Assembly: GCF_000764305.2 (NCBI RefSeq)
Contig: NW_025932761.1
Span: forward strand, 62,001-126,000
Direction of reading: 5' to 3'
Length of the DNA: 64,000 nt
Origin: Hyalella azteca
Taxonomy: Eukaryota > Arthropoda > Malacostraca > Amphipoda > Hyalellidae
The notes under the pieces are model-generated. The model saw only the letters and a list, made by a program, of their open reading frames with translations. It had not been told where the DNA came from and searched no databases. Shown here in pieces: positions 36,420 to 45,580 of the stretch (positions within the stretch are counted from its first letter, which is position 1; the number at the start of each line of letters is the position of its first letter). The translations under genes were made by a program, and so were the position numbers.

Positions 36420-36633
36420 GAGTATAAATGCAAGTCTATTGAAAAGCTTTTAGTAGAAGATTATTTGGCCAATTTTAAGGGTCCAGGACAAGGAGGTGGC
36501 CTCATGACAGGGGCTTTTGGTCAGAACACAGCCTCTACAGGAGGCCTCTTTGGCTCCACTGACACCAACACTGGTGGTCTATTTGGTCAGAAACCTGCCG
36601 AGACCAAACCACTTTTTGGATCTACCAATACAG
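36420..36633 (+). CDS. Nup98: NUP98 post-GLEBS exon, block A
   Basis: Nup98 is an FG-repeat nucleoporin of the nuclear pore that binds transport receptors and, through GLEBS, Rae1/Gle2. This 214-bp exon begins EYKCKSIEKLLVEDYLANFK and matches the metazoan Nup98 segment immediately after GLEBS (EY..KSLEELR.EDY.ANRKGP). FG repeats follow: GAFGQ, GGLFGS, GGLFGQ, PLFGS. The borders are TGTGCAG|GAG and ACAG|GTCAGC, starting in phase 0 and ending in phase 1. Two paralogues lie at 38,054 and 62,294. Substitutions such as EK-LL in place of EE-LR and FK in place of RK depart from the family consensus, so this copy may be relaxed. The GLEBS exon that should precede it is not in the 36 kb upstream. Confidence 0.85.
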
Positions 36634-36928
36634 GTCAGCTGATCTTGCAACTCACTTTATTACTAAGAAGCATCTAATGCGTTAGTAGCTGTATTATTAT
36701 TACAGCTCTTCAAGTCAACAAAAGTTATCACTGCAAATGACTCTTCAACTTGTTAAATTTATTACTTGTACCGGTAGTAAGGTTAAAAGTCCAATTTCTT
36801 TAAATTTGTTATAATTGTCATGCACTTAAAATTGCTTGTAGATATTAATTCTAATTCATGCATACAATACAGTCATAGTTGATGTGTGAAAATTTAAATG
36901 GTTTCATGATTGTTGCTATTTGCTTCAG
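36634..36928 (+). other. intron between NUP98 exons, block A
   Basis: 295 bp, GT...AG. It is similar to the intron at 62,508-62,823 (shared ATTCTAATTCATG, GTCATAGTTGAT.TGT and TGATTGTTGCTATTTGCTTCAG). Confidence 0.75.
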
Positions 36929-37060
36929 GGTTTGCCGCACCTAGCAGCAGTGACAGTCTTTTTAGCAGCATCACCACAACTCCATCATTTGCCCAAACAA
37001 CAGGAACATCAACTGGAAATTTTGCATTTGGCCAAAACACTCAGCAGGATAAACCTGGCG
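36929..37060 (+). CDS. Nup98: NUP98 FG-repeat exon GFAAP, block A
   Basis: 132 bp, phase 1 to phase 1, borders TTGCTTCAG|GG and GGCG|GTGTGT. It encodes G-FAAPSSSDSLFSSITTTPSF and ...GNFAFGQNTQQDKPGG. Compared with the copies at 41,343 and 62,824, this one has lost FG dipeptides (LFSS in place of LFGS and SFAQ in place of SFGQ), leaving one clear FG. This suggests relaxed constraint in block A. The exon is symmetrical, so it can be included or skipped without changing frame. The next exon downstream (38,054) starts in phase 0 and cannot follow it in frame. Confidence 0.82.
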
Positions 37061-37129
37061 GTGTGTACAAGTTATTTCAGTTATTTGTTGAAGGGGAATA
37101 GAGTTTCATGTCAATACTGCTCTTCATTT

Positions 37130-37480
37130 AAGTTATGAAAACAATCGAAACCTGGCAGCTGAAATTCAACAGGTACAATTTTCCCCCCGTGATTTTTAGG
37201 GAGTGTTTCTGTAATACAAATAATGTCTATACACTCGTTTGCGATCACAGTTAACAGTTCACTTTTCTTGTTCAAAACGGAATCCGAGTTCGCGTAAAAA
37301 CATTTTAAAACTTTTTGTGCACTTTCACTTTGATGTATGCGGTTACTTCCTACATTATTTACAGGCCTTGATCTACGGACATCATTCCGACTAATTACTT
37401 GTCCTCCATCTCCTCTGACTGTCCGTGAGCAGCAGACTGTCAGCAGATGCTGATTTATGTCGTCAATCTCTATCAGGTCA
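37130..37480 (-). pseudogene. CR1-like LINE, endonuclease-domain start
   Basis: The minus strand reads VLKCFYANSDSVLNKKSELL, then IDIICITETLPKNHG and LPGFDCFHN. This is the start of the apurinic endonuclease of CR1/jockey-type LINEs (the N of the Asn-Ala-Asp-like NSDS block and the E of ITET are the catalytic-type positions). Upstream codons (RSRPVNN...) resemble the linker before that domain. Only the 5' part of ORF2 is present, which is unusual because most LINE fragments keep the 3' end. Confidence 0.78.
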
Positions 37481-37640
37481 AGAGAATATTATATCAAAAT
37501 TACATACAATTATAATGAGACGCCCCATTGACACCGGACACCTTCGTTGCAGGTGTTCGTCGACGCCTACAGACGGAACTATTTCGTAGAGCCTAAGAAC
37601 CTAGTGCTTAGTCGTTTTAGTCGTTCCCATCTTTTCGTTT

Positions 37641-37960
37641 TGTTAATATCTGATGGGTCTGCTGGTGTTGCCGAGTGGTTGTGACGTCACACTTGTTCGG
37701 TCGTGAGATGGCTTTGTACTGAGCGCTGATTGGTTCAGGGAGCGCCGGTAGCCTACGTGGCGTGGGCTAGCTACAACGTGACTCAAGTATGCGGCAATAC
37801 TGTCGGGGAAAAGGGTCTAGCGTGAACCATGATGGAATGAGCATCTTCCGAGCGTGTGCTATTAACAGTTTGTCTATTTATTTTTCGCCTGCTATTAATA
37901 TTTTGTGTAACGTGCCGTCGAAGTTTGTTTGAACCAGACGCAACGATAAATGCTTCCTTA
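37641..37960 (+). mobile_element. solo LTR of the GalEa-like Copia family
   Basis: It is homologous to the LTR copies at 46,113 and 61,885 (shared GCCGAGTGGTTGTGACGTCA, GGAGCGCCGGTAGCCTACG, GAGCATCTTCCGAGCGTGTG). It begins TGTTAATATC. The sequence to its left (37,460-37,640) matches the left flank of the 5' LTR at 45,945-46,112, and the sequence to its right matches the right flank of the 3' LTR (62,165-62,293), running into the next NUP98 exon. Hence it is the recombined, solo-LTR form of the same insertion that survives in full at 46.1-62.2 kb. The exact right end was not determined. Confidence 0.8.
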
Positions 37961-38053
37961 TAATAATATTAATAAAATGGTGAAGCTGTGTGACTTGTTT
38001 TTGTGGTTTAAGACTATTCTTCTACAGCTGACGCTTGATATGTTTCTGTGCAG

Positions 38054-38264
38054 GTGTATAAACGCAAGTCTATTGAAGAGCATCGAGTTGATTATCTGGA
38101 TTATCTGGCCAATCCAAGACAAGGAGGTGGCCTCATGACAGGGGCTTTTGGTCAGAACACAGCCTCGACAGGAGGTCTCTTTGGCTCCACTGCCACCAAC
38201 ACTGGGGGTCTCTTTGGTCTGAAACTTGCCGAGACCAAACCACTTTTTGGATCTACCAATACAG
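38054..38264 (+). CDS. Nup98: NUP98 post-GLEBS exon, block B (degraded)
   Basis: 211 bp, still open, phase 0 to 1, borders TGTGCAG|GTG and ACAG|GTCAGC. It begins VYKRKSIEEHRVDYLDYLAN then PRQGG, having lost the KGP block and the acidic E of VEDY through a net 3-bp deletion and substitutions, while the downstream FG part is intact (GAFGQ, GGLFGS, PLFGS). Its intron to the right matches the block C intron as far as about 38,455 and then breaks off into foreign sequence. The neighbouring exon on the left ends in phase 1, so inclusion of this exon would shift the frame. It is probably a dead or skipped copy. Confidence 0.8.
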
Positions 38265-38459
38265 GTCAGCTGATCCTGCAACTCACTTTAGTTCAGCTAA
38301 GCATCTGATGCTTCTTTAGCTGTTGATTCTTTTAAATTTGTCTAGCTTTCAAATTAGGCAGACGCAACTGTTAAAATAAGTGCAGCTCAAGTCAACAAAG
38401 GTTATCACTGCAAATGACCATTCAACCCGTAAAATTTATTTCATTATTGAATATTCCAC

Positions 38460-38829
38460 CCCTTTAGAGAGGGCGGAGTTCCGCAAGAAATGGCAGGAGC
38501 GAAACAGACGCAGAAACACGGAAAATCATGTCAACACCATTCAAGATCTCAGGAGGACTCCGACCGCTCGCTGACAGTCACGGGAGATGGAAGACAATTA
38601 AATAGTGGAAATCATGTATATAAATCCAGTTCTGTAAACACTCCGATTTACCCAACTTTAAAAGATATGAGACGATAGGAAACGTCTCTCTCTCTCTATA
38701 TAAAATATATCTTCAAAAATCCCTATTTAATCAGCCCGCTGGAGCAACCGACTTGGCTGGCCTCAGAACTGGGTCGAGGCCCCGCCTCGTTGCCGTGAAG
38801 CGAGGCGGGGAGGGTCAACAACAGCAAAG
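38460..38829. other. unidentified inserted sequence in block B
   Basis: It replaces NUP98 intron sequence from about 38,460 and joins the truncated LTR/Copia block. A + frame encodes PLERAEFRKKWQERNRRRNT, basic and possibly part of a retroelement, but I cannot assign it. A CTCTCTCTCTCT run lies near 38,686. Confidence 0.4.
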
Positions 38830-39656
38830 GAAGGGTGGAATGCATGGCAATGTTCTCACCCAGCAATGGTAGTACACAGCAATGGTAGTACACAGCAATG
38901 ATAGTACACAGCAATGGTAGTACACAGCAATGGTAGTAGTACACAGCAATGGTAGTACACAGCAATGGTAGTACACGGCAATGGTAGTACACATCAATGG
39001 TAGTACAAGCAATGGTAGTACACAGTAGTGGCAGTACACGGCAATGGCAGTACACAGCCATGGTAGTACACAGCAATGGTAGTACACAGCAACAATGAGG
39101 CACTGGACTGATGCTGCACTTGCGCGATGGGGCACTGAATGATGGCACACAGTCCGATGAGCACTGGGCTTATGGTACACAGCAATGGCTACTGAACTTG
39201 GGTTGAGACTGGACTGGTGCAGGTACTGGAGTTGGGAAGTACCGTCGTGGCCGGCCCAACTATGAGCCGTATTTGCTGGCCGGGCAAAGAATCGGTCCTG
39301 CCGAACAATGATGGTCAGCCATAACTGACAATATTACACTAGGGAACAATTTCAGTTAACACAACACGTAAATACATTCAAAGAATTCAAACATTATATT
39401 CAACTCGAACATTAAAGTAGAGAGCAAATACACTAACACCCACCTAATGGGACGCTACAGGTACACTCGAAAATAGTGACAGTAGGTACGTCCCTACCAA
39501 GTGACAGCAATCGACTGAACAGAACTAACACGGGCTTCAGGCCGGCAACGCCACGTCATCAAATGCACGGTTGCCAACCCTACAAGCAGCCGTAAAACTT
39601 ACGACACAAAAGGAAATTAAAGTAACTAAAATCCTAAAGAGTGAATTTCCCTTACA
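38830..39656 (+). mobile_element. solo LTR fragment, copy in block B, with expanded VNTR
   Basis: From 38,862 onwards it is homologous to the LTR at 52,387-53,136, sharing its right end TGAATTTCCCTTACA and the junction into Copia coding sequence (CGAGCTGGTAAGGC). Its left end, TGTAAAG in the other copy, is missing. The two copies therefore descend from one LTR already inserted in the Copia pol. Confidence 0.75.
38862..39095. repeat. 16-bp VNTR (CAGCAATGGTAGTACA)
   Basis: About 14 near-identical units. The equivalent place in the other LTR copy (52,541-52,570) has only one to two units, so the array expanded in this copy. The long minus-strand frames across it (CVLPLLCTTIAVYYH-type) are translations of the array. 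Confidence 0.95.
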
Positions 39657-40976
39657 GTCGAGCTGGTAAGGCAGGTGGAATATATGACAGCTGCTACAAC
39701 ATCAGACGTGATTATGGTGAGGTGGATTGGGTCGACTTGTGCCGACAAGTTGAAAAATGGCGTACGGTGCCAGGGGAAGCAAAGACTCTCATTACAGTGT
39801 GTGATTCACGAACTCGACAAGCCAAGGAAGCAGCGTAGAACAATTGGAAAGAAAACGAAGTGTTTGAGGAGGTTGAAAATATTGGACAGCCATCTCTCTC
39901 TGTTCGTTGGGTTATCGCAAAGAAGGAAAAGGATGGTCATACTATCATCAAAGTGAGACTTGTTGCCGGGGATTCGAAGAGGACATTGAAAATGTGAGAA
40001 CTGATTCACCTAGATGTGCTAGAGTTTCGCTCCGAGTAGACCTAACCGTTATCGCCGCACACGGTTGGGTCTGTAACTCTGTGGATGTTGAAGCAGCTTT
40101 CTTGCAAGGCGAAAAAATTGAATGTAATATCTATATTCGACCACCAATGGAATTTGATAAGGCTTCTTGTGGAAGCTGAACAAAACGGTTTACGGTCTTT
40201 GTGATGCAGTACGCGCATGGTATTTCAGAGTAAATAAAGTACTTTTACAAATGGGTATGGTGATTTGCAGCTTGGACAGTGCACTGTTTTTTTACTTCAA
40301 TGAGGGTGTGCTTTCAGTTATCATCTGCATCCACTTGGATGATTTTTGCTGGGCTGGAGAGGACTTCTTCAGAGATACAGTCATCAATTCGTTGAAGGAC
40401 AAGTTCCTCATCTGGACAACGAGCCGTGATTCCTTGAAGTACAGCTGTGTGCACTTGGAAAGAGATTCAGCCGGCTGAATTGGATCAAGCCAAAATGACT
40501 ACATTCGATCGTTGAAAGAGGTCAAATTGGAGGGAAAGGATAAAAGAAGTCGTAAGGATATGAGAACGATAAGAGAAAGGATAAGAGAACTCGGAGTTGG
40601 AAAAGAGAGATTACCGATCACTGGTTGAACAACTGAACTTGATTGCAACCCAAACTCGTCCAGATATTTCATTTGACGTCTGTGAGTTGAGCTCTGTCTT
40701 TGACAAAGCTCGAGTCGACAATCTTGTTCGTGCCAACAAGGTCGTTAAGAAGGTACAATAGTTCTGTGGTTGTTCATTATCCAAAGCTTCGCGACCAGAA
40801 CCAGTTTACAATTGAATACTATAGTGATGCCATCATTCGGTAATCTTGAAGACGGGGGTTCACAAGGAGGTCATGTCATCTCCATTGTTGATAGTGATGG
40901 GAAGAGATGTCCGGTAATCTGGCAGTCCAAGCGACTTCGAAGGGTGGTGAAGTCTACTTTAGCTGCTAAAACTTAN
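39657..40976 (+). pseudogene. GalEa-like Copia pol fragment (RT-RNase H), block B copy
   Basis: Copia pol segment. In order: SRAGKAGGIYDSCYNI, then NELD/AKEAA region, GQPSLSVRWV, KDGHTIIKVRLVA, then VCNSVDVEAAFLQGEKIECN, IYIRPPMEFDK, KTVYGLCDAVRAWYFRVNK, the RT catalytic box IHLDDFCW (YVDD-type), and the RNase H block FGNLEDGGSQGGHVISIVDS with LRRVVKSTLAAKT. At least three frameshifts and stops break it (near 39,837, 39,967 and 40,165). It ends abruptly at the N at 40,976, where the paralogue at 61,266 continues. Relative to the other copy it lacks the 6.6-kb and 147-bp insertions, so it documents the empty sites. Confidence 0.88.
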
Positions 40977-41342
40977 GCTTAGGTGTTCATGGGAAGAGCT
41001 AGGCTAGGAAGAGGTAGGCGCGAGAACAAAGGCTTATTGTCCCGCGTGGGCCAGGGCGTGGGCGTTACCCTCGCGGCAACCCTCTCTGACTCTACAAGTC
41101 CGCGTTATTTAAAATGAAAACACTTTCACTATAAGCTTGATTTATTCTATTTGCACCCTCTTTTACTGACTTCACTGATATTCGGTTATTCTAACACGGA
41201 TCATAAAAAAATGCGAAAAAAGAGTTCCAAAAACGGCACAGTAAAAAGTTAAAAATTTAGAAATTTGGGACCACGAGCACGAGCGTCCTCTCTCGACCAC
41301 GGCTGAACGGAGACTTGTTGTTATTTTATTTATTTGCTTCAG
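40977..41342. other. unassigned sequence between an N-marked break and a NUP98 exon
   Basis: Neither Copia nor recognisable NUP98 intron until the last about 10 bp before the acceptor (TTATTTGCTTCAG). Its origin is unclear. Confidence 0.4.
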
Positions 41343-41474
41343 GGTTTGCTGCACCTAGCAGCAGTGGCGGTCTTTTTGACAGCAGCACCACAACTCCGTC
41401 ATTCGGCCAAACGACAGAAACATCAACTGGAAGTTTTGCATTTGGCCAAAACACTCAGCAGGATAAACCTGGCG
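41343..41474 (+). CDS. Nup98: NUP98 FG-repeat exon GFAAP, block B
   Basis: 132 bp, phase 1-1, borders TTGCTTCAG|GG and GGCG|GTGTGT. It encodes FAAPSSSGGLFDSSTTTPSF, GQTTETSTGSFAFG and QNTQQDKPGG. It has two intact FGs, but the GLFG position reads GLFD. The intron on the right is shared with block C for about 100 bp. Confidence 0.87.
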
Positions 41475-41706
41475 GTGTGTACGAGTTATTTCAGTTATTT
41501 GTTGAAGGGGAATAGAGTTTCATGTCAATATTGAAATAAAATGTTTCATGGTTGGTTAATCGCATGTTAATCAGTTGATTTTTTTTTCTTATCATATAGT
41601 GTGTGAGTAGTGAATAGTCTCAACTTTCTCATGTATGTTTGTAGACAAGATTTAGATGATTTCTGTCACCTAGACTACTAGAAGTAATAATGATCTTGTG
41701 TTACAG

Positions 41707-41847
41707 GCTTCTCCTTCTTGCCGAGCAGCAACAACACCACTGGTGGTGGTTTGTTTGGACAGCAGCAACCAGTCAGTACTACAGCAACCAGCAGCACGGG
41801 CAGCAGTCTTTTCGGCACACAGAACGCTGTCGGCACTGCATCTAGTG
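41707..41847 (+). CDS. Nup98: NUP98 FG-repeat exon (GFSF...GLFGQ), block B only
   Basis: 141 bp, phase 1-1, acceptor TGTTACAG|GC, donor AGTG|GTGAGA. It encodes G-FSFLPSSNNTTGGGLFGQ, then a Ser/Thr-rich spacer and SSLFGTQNAVGTASSG. GLFG-type motifs with glutamine/asparagine spacers are typical of the N-terminal Nup98 half that precedes GLEBS. No paralogue is present in blocks A or C. Confidence 0.88.
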
Positions 41848-42136
41848 GTGAGATTACAGTTATTTCTTTATGTTGTCTATGTCACACTATGTTGTTTTTG
41901 TCACTCGTGAATTCTGGAGTTATCTTTTTAGCTGTTATTAATCAGGTCCCTCATTGTATCTCTTTGTGTTGGTTAGTTTTATCAGTGTTTGTTACTTGCA
42001 ATTGGGTTTTTATTGAATTGATGCCTCACAATGATTTCTTGAATTAATATAAATTGATATATTTTTAAAATATCCAAGATGTTATTTTATTCCTGACACG
42101 AAGAATGTCACCTCAACCACTTGGTTCATGCCGCAG

Positions 42137-42268
42137 GTTTGTTTGGCAGTTCCACCACCAACGCCAGCAATGCCTTTGGTGCCCAAAACAAGCCTTTTGC
42201 TTTTGCAACTCCTGCCAACACGACAGGCCTCTTCAGCACTACTGGCTCGGGAGGGCTTTTTGGTTCTG
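42137..42268 (+). CDS. Nup98: NUP98 FG-repeat exon before GLEBS, block B only
   Basis: 132 bp, phase 1-1, acceptor TGCCGCAG|GT, donor TCTG|GTGAGG. It encodes G-LFGSSTTNASNAFGAQNKPF, AFATPANTTGLFSTTG and SGGLFGSG. The AFGAQNKPF block resembles the FAQNKPTGF block found shortly before GLEBS in vertebrate Nup98, so this is probably the exon that normally joins to GLEBS. Missing from block C, where the break lies at an N. Confidence 0.88.
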
Positions 42269-42439
42269 GTGAGGAATTACAGTAGAACTTGATTCTTTTC
42301 CATGGTTTACAAACAGTTGAGGATGATATCTGTTGTGTCTCAAGAGATTAAATTACTTGATAAAAAGAGAGGTTTTATGGTATGTATTTATAATTGTTGA
42401 TTTTGTGTAAAATCATTTAAAATTATAGATAGACTAATT

Positions 42440-42512
42440 TTAATATAGTAATAATAGTATAATATAGCGGTTTCAGCGTTTATTAGGCCGTAGGCCTGTC
42501 GTCGATTCTTAA
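42440..42512 (-). repeat. CR1-like LINE 3' tail fragment
   Basis: The AATATAGTAATAATAGTATA tail followed by AGGCCTGTCGTCGATTCTT matches the LINE 3' end at 30,565-30,640. Only the last about 70 bp of the LINE are present, as in extreme 5' truncation. Confidence 0.55.
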
Positions 42513-42688
42513 CATTGCAGAACATTTACAGCATGTTGCGGGCTTGAACTCGCAACTCGCTGCTACATGTTTTCTTTGATTAACCGCCCCGGCCTCCTTG
42601 CCGATTGTGACCAGAAACCAGAGCTGGGAATTTTAGCTGTTTCATGCACAGCGACCTGAATCAATGGCAATTAATGATTTTAAAAATT

Positions 42689-42838
42689 CAACTCAGTACT
42701 CACTGCAGTGAGTGACTGAGAGCGCATTTTCTCGTCGATGAAAACGTGAAGTCACGAATAGACAGACAGACAGACAGACGGATGGACATAGCGCGCACAA
42801 TAGCGCCTTTTTTCCATAAATGAGAAAATGCGCTAAAA
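42689..42838 (-). repeat. short interspersed repeat with hairpin arms, copy 3 (minus)
   Basis: Reverse complement of the family at 8,176: ACTCAGTACTCACTGCAGTG, then GAGAGCGCATTTTCTCGTCG, a GACAGACA tract and TAAATGAGAAAATGCGCT. It lies in the NUP98 intron between the last FG exon and GLEBS. Confidence 0.85.
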
Positions 42839-43000
42839 TACCAATACCAAATTATTGAAGAGCTATTTATAATGGAAACCTCTTGTCTCTTTGTTTTTTT
42901 TTTATTCCAGTGCACCTAAGAATATTGGTTTCTGTCCGAGCTTACAAATTTGCTCCTCCAAAACTTCTGAGATCTTTGACTAGTGTTTATTCCTGAGCAG

Positions 43001-43122
43001 GTACTGGCAGCACTGTAGGGACGACCATCAAGTATCAGCCCATCACCGCCACTGATACCATGACCCTCAATAGCACCACAACCAACATCAAGACTCGCTT
43101 TGAAGTTATCACTTGCATGAAG
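43001..43122 (+). CDS. Nup98: NUP98 GLEBS exon (Rae1/Gle2-binding), block B
   Basis: 122 bp, phase 1 to 0, acceptor CCTGAGCAG|GT, donor ATGAAG|GTAAAT. It encodes TGSTVGTTIKYQPITATDTM followed by TLNSTTTNIKTRFEVITCMK. This corresponds to the GLEBS motif of Nup98 (TTIKF.P..GTDTM...NI.TK...ITAMK), which docks on the Rae1/Gle2 beta-propeller. It ends in phase 0, so the only exon class here that can follow is the post-GLEBS exon; the next one in the right phase is at 62,294, 19 kb downstream. It differs from the block C copy at five of 122 positions. Confidence 0.92.
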
Positions 43123-43137
43123 GTAAATTTGCATGAT

Positions 43138-44392
43138 TAAATAGGGAGTTTATTTTATGTTAAGTTAGTTTTGAGATTTTCTCGTTTTATCATTACTTTT
43201 ATATTATCGGCAATCGCTTTAATTTCGTCAGATTGGTCCGCAGTGGTTTAAAAGGCACATGACAAAGTTCTCGTATGGATGGATTTACGGCAAAAAAAAC
43301 ATAGTACAAAGAGAGGGTTGTAATGAAACATGATACATTTCATGTTAAGTTGAAAAAATTCAAGTTCGCATCCTACGTTTACAAAATTTTTTAGTACTTG
43401 ACAAGGGTAATCTGAACACAATCAAAAGTCCAAAAACCCATCAGTTTACATCATTAAAATCATTTAATTTTACCAGAACGTTGCAGTTCCGTTGAGCCGT
43501 ACGACTGTTGTAAACGACCGTAACTTGCGCACACGTTTGCGGCCGTATGTTCAGCGGCCGTACCGCTGCTGTATTCTCGAGTCCACTTTCACAGTTGCTC
43601 TCTCTTCATGGCCGTATTTCCCGCGCTATAGTGAGGTATCGCGACCGGTCTAACCGTAGAATTTATGATGACCATACTTCGGAATAGTGGTGTTCGTCTT
43701 CCTAGTCGATGATAATACTCCAAGCTCGTTGCCGTACTGCGGTCGAAGATAACTGTGATCGTACCGCTTCTTCTGATGAAATTAGTGACGGTATTATGCT
43801 GATGACCGTCCCGATGATAATTCTTGCGCCGCGCTCGAAAACTTGAATCTTCTGATGACGGGCGTTATAATAGTTGTACAACTCGTGGCCCTCTCGCATT
43901 GCCTCACGGCCGAGTAGCAGCCGTACCGTTGATGTCGACCGTACTTTGTTGATTTTAGACGCGCTTACAGAAATCGTAGCTGCCTTGATGGGTCTAGGTA
44001 TCTCGCGACCGTCAATGTTCGAAAACGGCAACACCGCCGGCCTCACGTCCGCGGCCGTTACAAAGTCCGCTGACTGCAGACCGCGCCTGCGTGACGGTCA
44101 CCTCCGTAGAACAGCCTTTGGTGCCAATTTTAAGGTCCTTTTATACGCAGCCGTCGCGCACCGTTACGCCTACTCCCTCGAAGTGACGCCGCGACAGTTT
44201 TGAAATCCGCAAGGGTCAGCCGTTTGATGCCCTCGCCATTCCAACTATAAACAACCCTCGCTCTCACGGTCTCGAGAACAACCACGTCTTACACACTTGC
44301 TACATCGCTTCTATCCGCATTCTTAACATTCTTAACACCAACGCATAATACATGTTTAATGTTACCCATGTTCAATATTACCTACTTTATTC
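43138..44392 (-). mobile_element. LTR-like interspersed element rich in GACCGTA, copy 2
   Basis: It is homologous to 26,960-28,200 and inserted in the intron 3' of the GLEBS exon. The intron at 63,343-63,420 lacks it and shows the empty site (GTAAATTGACAATTAATATC), whereas here GTAAATTTGCATGATTAA is followed by the element and the intron resumes with GCAATTAATTTCCTGACAAT. The TATA box GCGTATAAAAGGACC (minus) and the GTTCTCGAGACCGTGAGA block are conserved with copy 1. No conserved ORF. Confidence 0.7.
44134..44148 (-). promoter_or_regulatory. TATA box of the LTR-like element, copy 2
   Basis: GCGTATAAAAGGACC on the minus strand, aligned with GCGTATATAAGGACC of copy 1 at 27,953-27,967. Confidence 0.55.
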
Positions 44393-44708
44393 ATGCAATT
44401 AATTTCCTGACAATTACAATATGAAATTTATTTTTATGTTCATTTGAGTACCTACTCACCATGTGGTCTGGTACAAGTTGCATGTTCGAAGATGGGCATA
44501 AAAACTTTCCTAAATGGATCACAGGCTTACATGGGGTTTGAATAATCTATTTGTAAATGACAAATTTTTCATGTGAATAGATTAGAATTTATTCGATCTC
44601 CGTGCAAATGATCTTAAACTACTCATGAACAATCCTGCAAGTCTAAATCTGCCAGTCACGCTCTAAAACGTATTGCATATAATATATTGACATAGTTTGA
44701 ATCCGCAT

Positions 44709-45580
44709 ATGTTCGCCGACGACACCCAAATTTATGGCTACGGTGGACCGGCTGACGCCGCAGCGTTGCAGGATTGAATGTCTATCTGCATGGACGCTGT
44801 CTCAGACTGGATGTGCTCTAACCGGCTCCAGCTCAATGCATCAAAAACCGACTTTATTTGGTATGCGGCTGCTCGGCGCCAGCATCAGTTTCCGGCCAAC
44901 CCTGCTCGCGTGGGCAACAAGTTCGTCATGCCTGCATCCGCAGCTCTCAACCTGGGCATTCTGCTGGACTCGGAACTTTCAATGAACAGACACATTGCCA
45001 AAGTCACAACTGCTTGCTTTAGCGATCTGCGACGAATACGTAGCATCAGCCGCAGTTTTTCGAGGCCGGTACTTGAGGCCCTTGTGATGGCGCTCGTTCT
45101 GACCAGACTGGGTAATGCCACACATTATGGACTTCCCACCACAGCACTTGATAAACTGCAACCCGTAATGAACGCTGCTGCTCGACTCGTGTGCAATAAG
45201 CGAAAATTCGACCATATTTCGCCGATATTGAGTGATATTTACTGGCTACGCATTCAGCAGCGCACGCAGTTTAAGGTCGCTGTTCTTACGTTTCGATGCC
45301 TTCACGGTCTGGCGCCTCATTATCTCACGGAAGGTCTGCAGCGCCTGTCGGGTCTGCCTTCTAGAAAATGATTGCACTCGTCATCAACAGCGGACCTCGT
45401 CGTACCATCTACACGTCTATCTACCGTCGGCGACTGAGCGTTATCGGTCGCCGCCGCCAGAACCTGGAACAATCTGGCTACGCATTCAGCAGCGCTCGCA
45501 GTTCAAGGATCTACCGTCGGCGACTGAGCGTTCCCGGTCGCCGCCGCCAGAACCTTTAACAGTCTGCCGACTTCTGTAAG
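44709..45580 (+). pseudogene. non-LTR retrotransposon RT, 5'-truncated at the catalytic box
   Basis: It opens with MFADDTQIYGYGG (RT catalytic FADD), an in-frame TGA at 44,775-44,777, then SDWMCSNRLQLNASKTDFIW, LGILLDSELSMNRHIAKV, ARLVCNKRKFDHISPIL and a VLTFRCLHGLAPHYL block. This is the thumb and C-terminal region of a LINE polymerase distinct from the CR1-like one above. The 3' end is scrambled: STVGDRALSVAAARTW-type sequence occurs twice (45,421 and 45,512) around a copied fragment of 45,240-45,275. The same truncation point and the same TGA occur at 63,667, so the insertion predates the duplication of the GLEBS segment. Confidence 0.9.

Noticed and set aside
36910..37138. Overlapping second-frame ORFs over the FG exons (also 41,334 and 62,815)
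   Set aside because: Out-of-frame shadows; only the frame with GLFG/FG motifs is conserved and consistent with splice phases.
38723..39185. Long minus-strand ORFs rich in Cys, Val, Leu, Tyr
   Set aside because: They are translations of the 16-bp CAGCAATGGTAGTACA array; the sibling LTR lacks the array and the frame.
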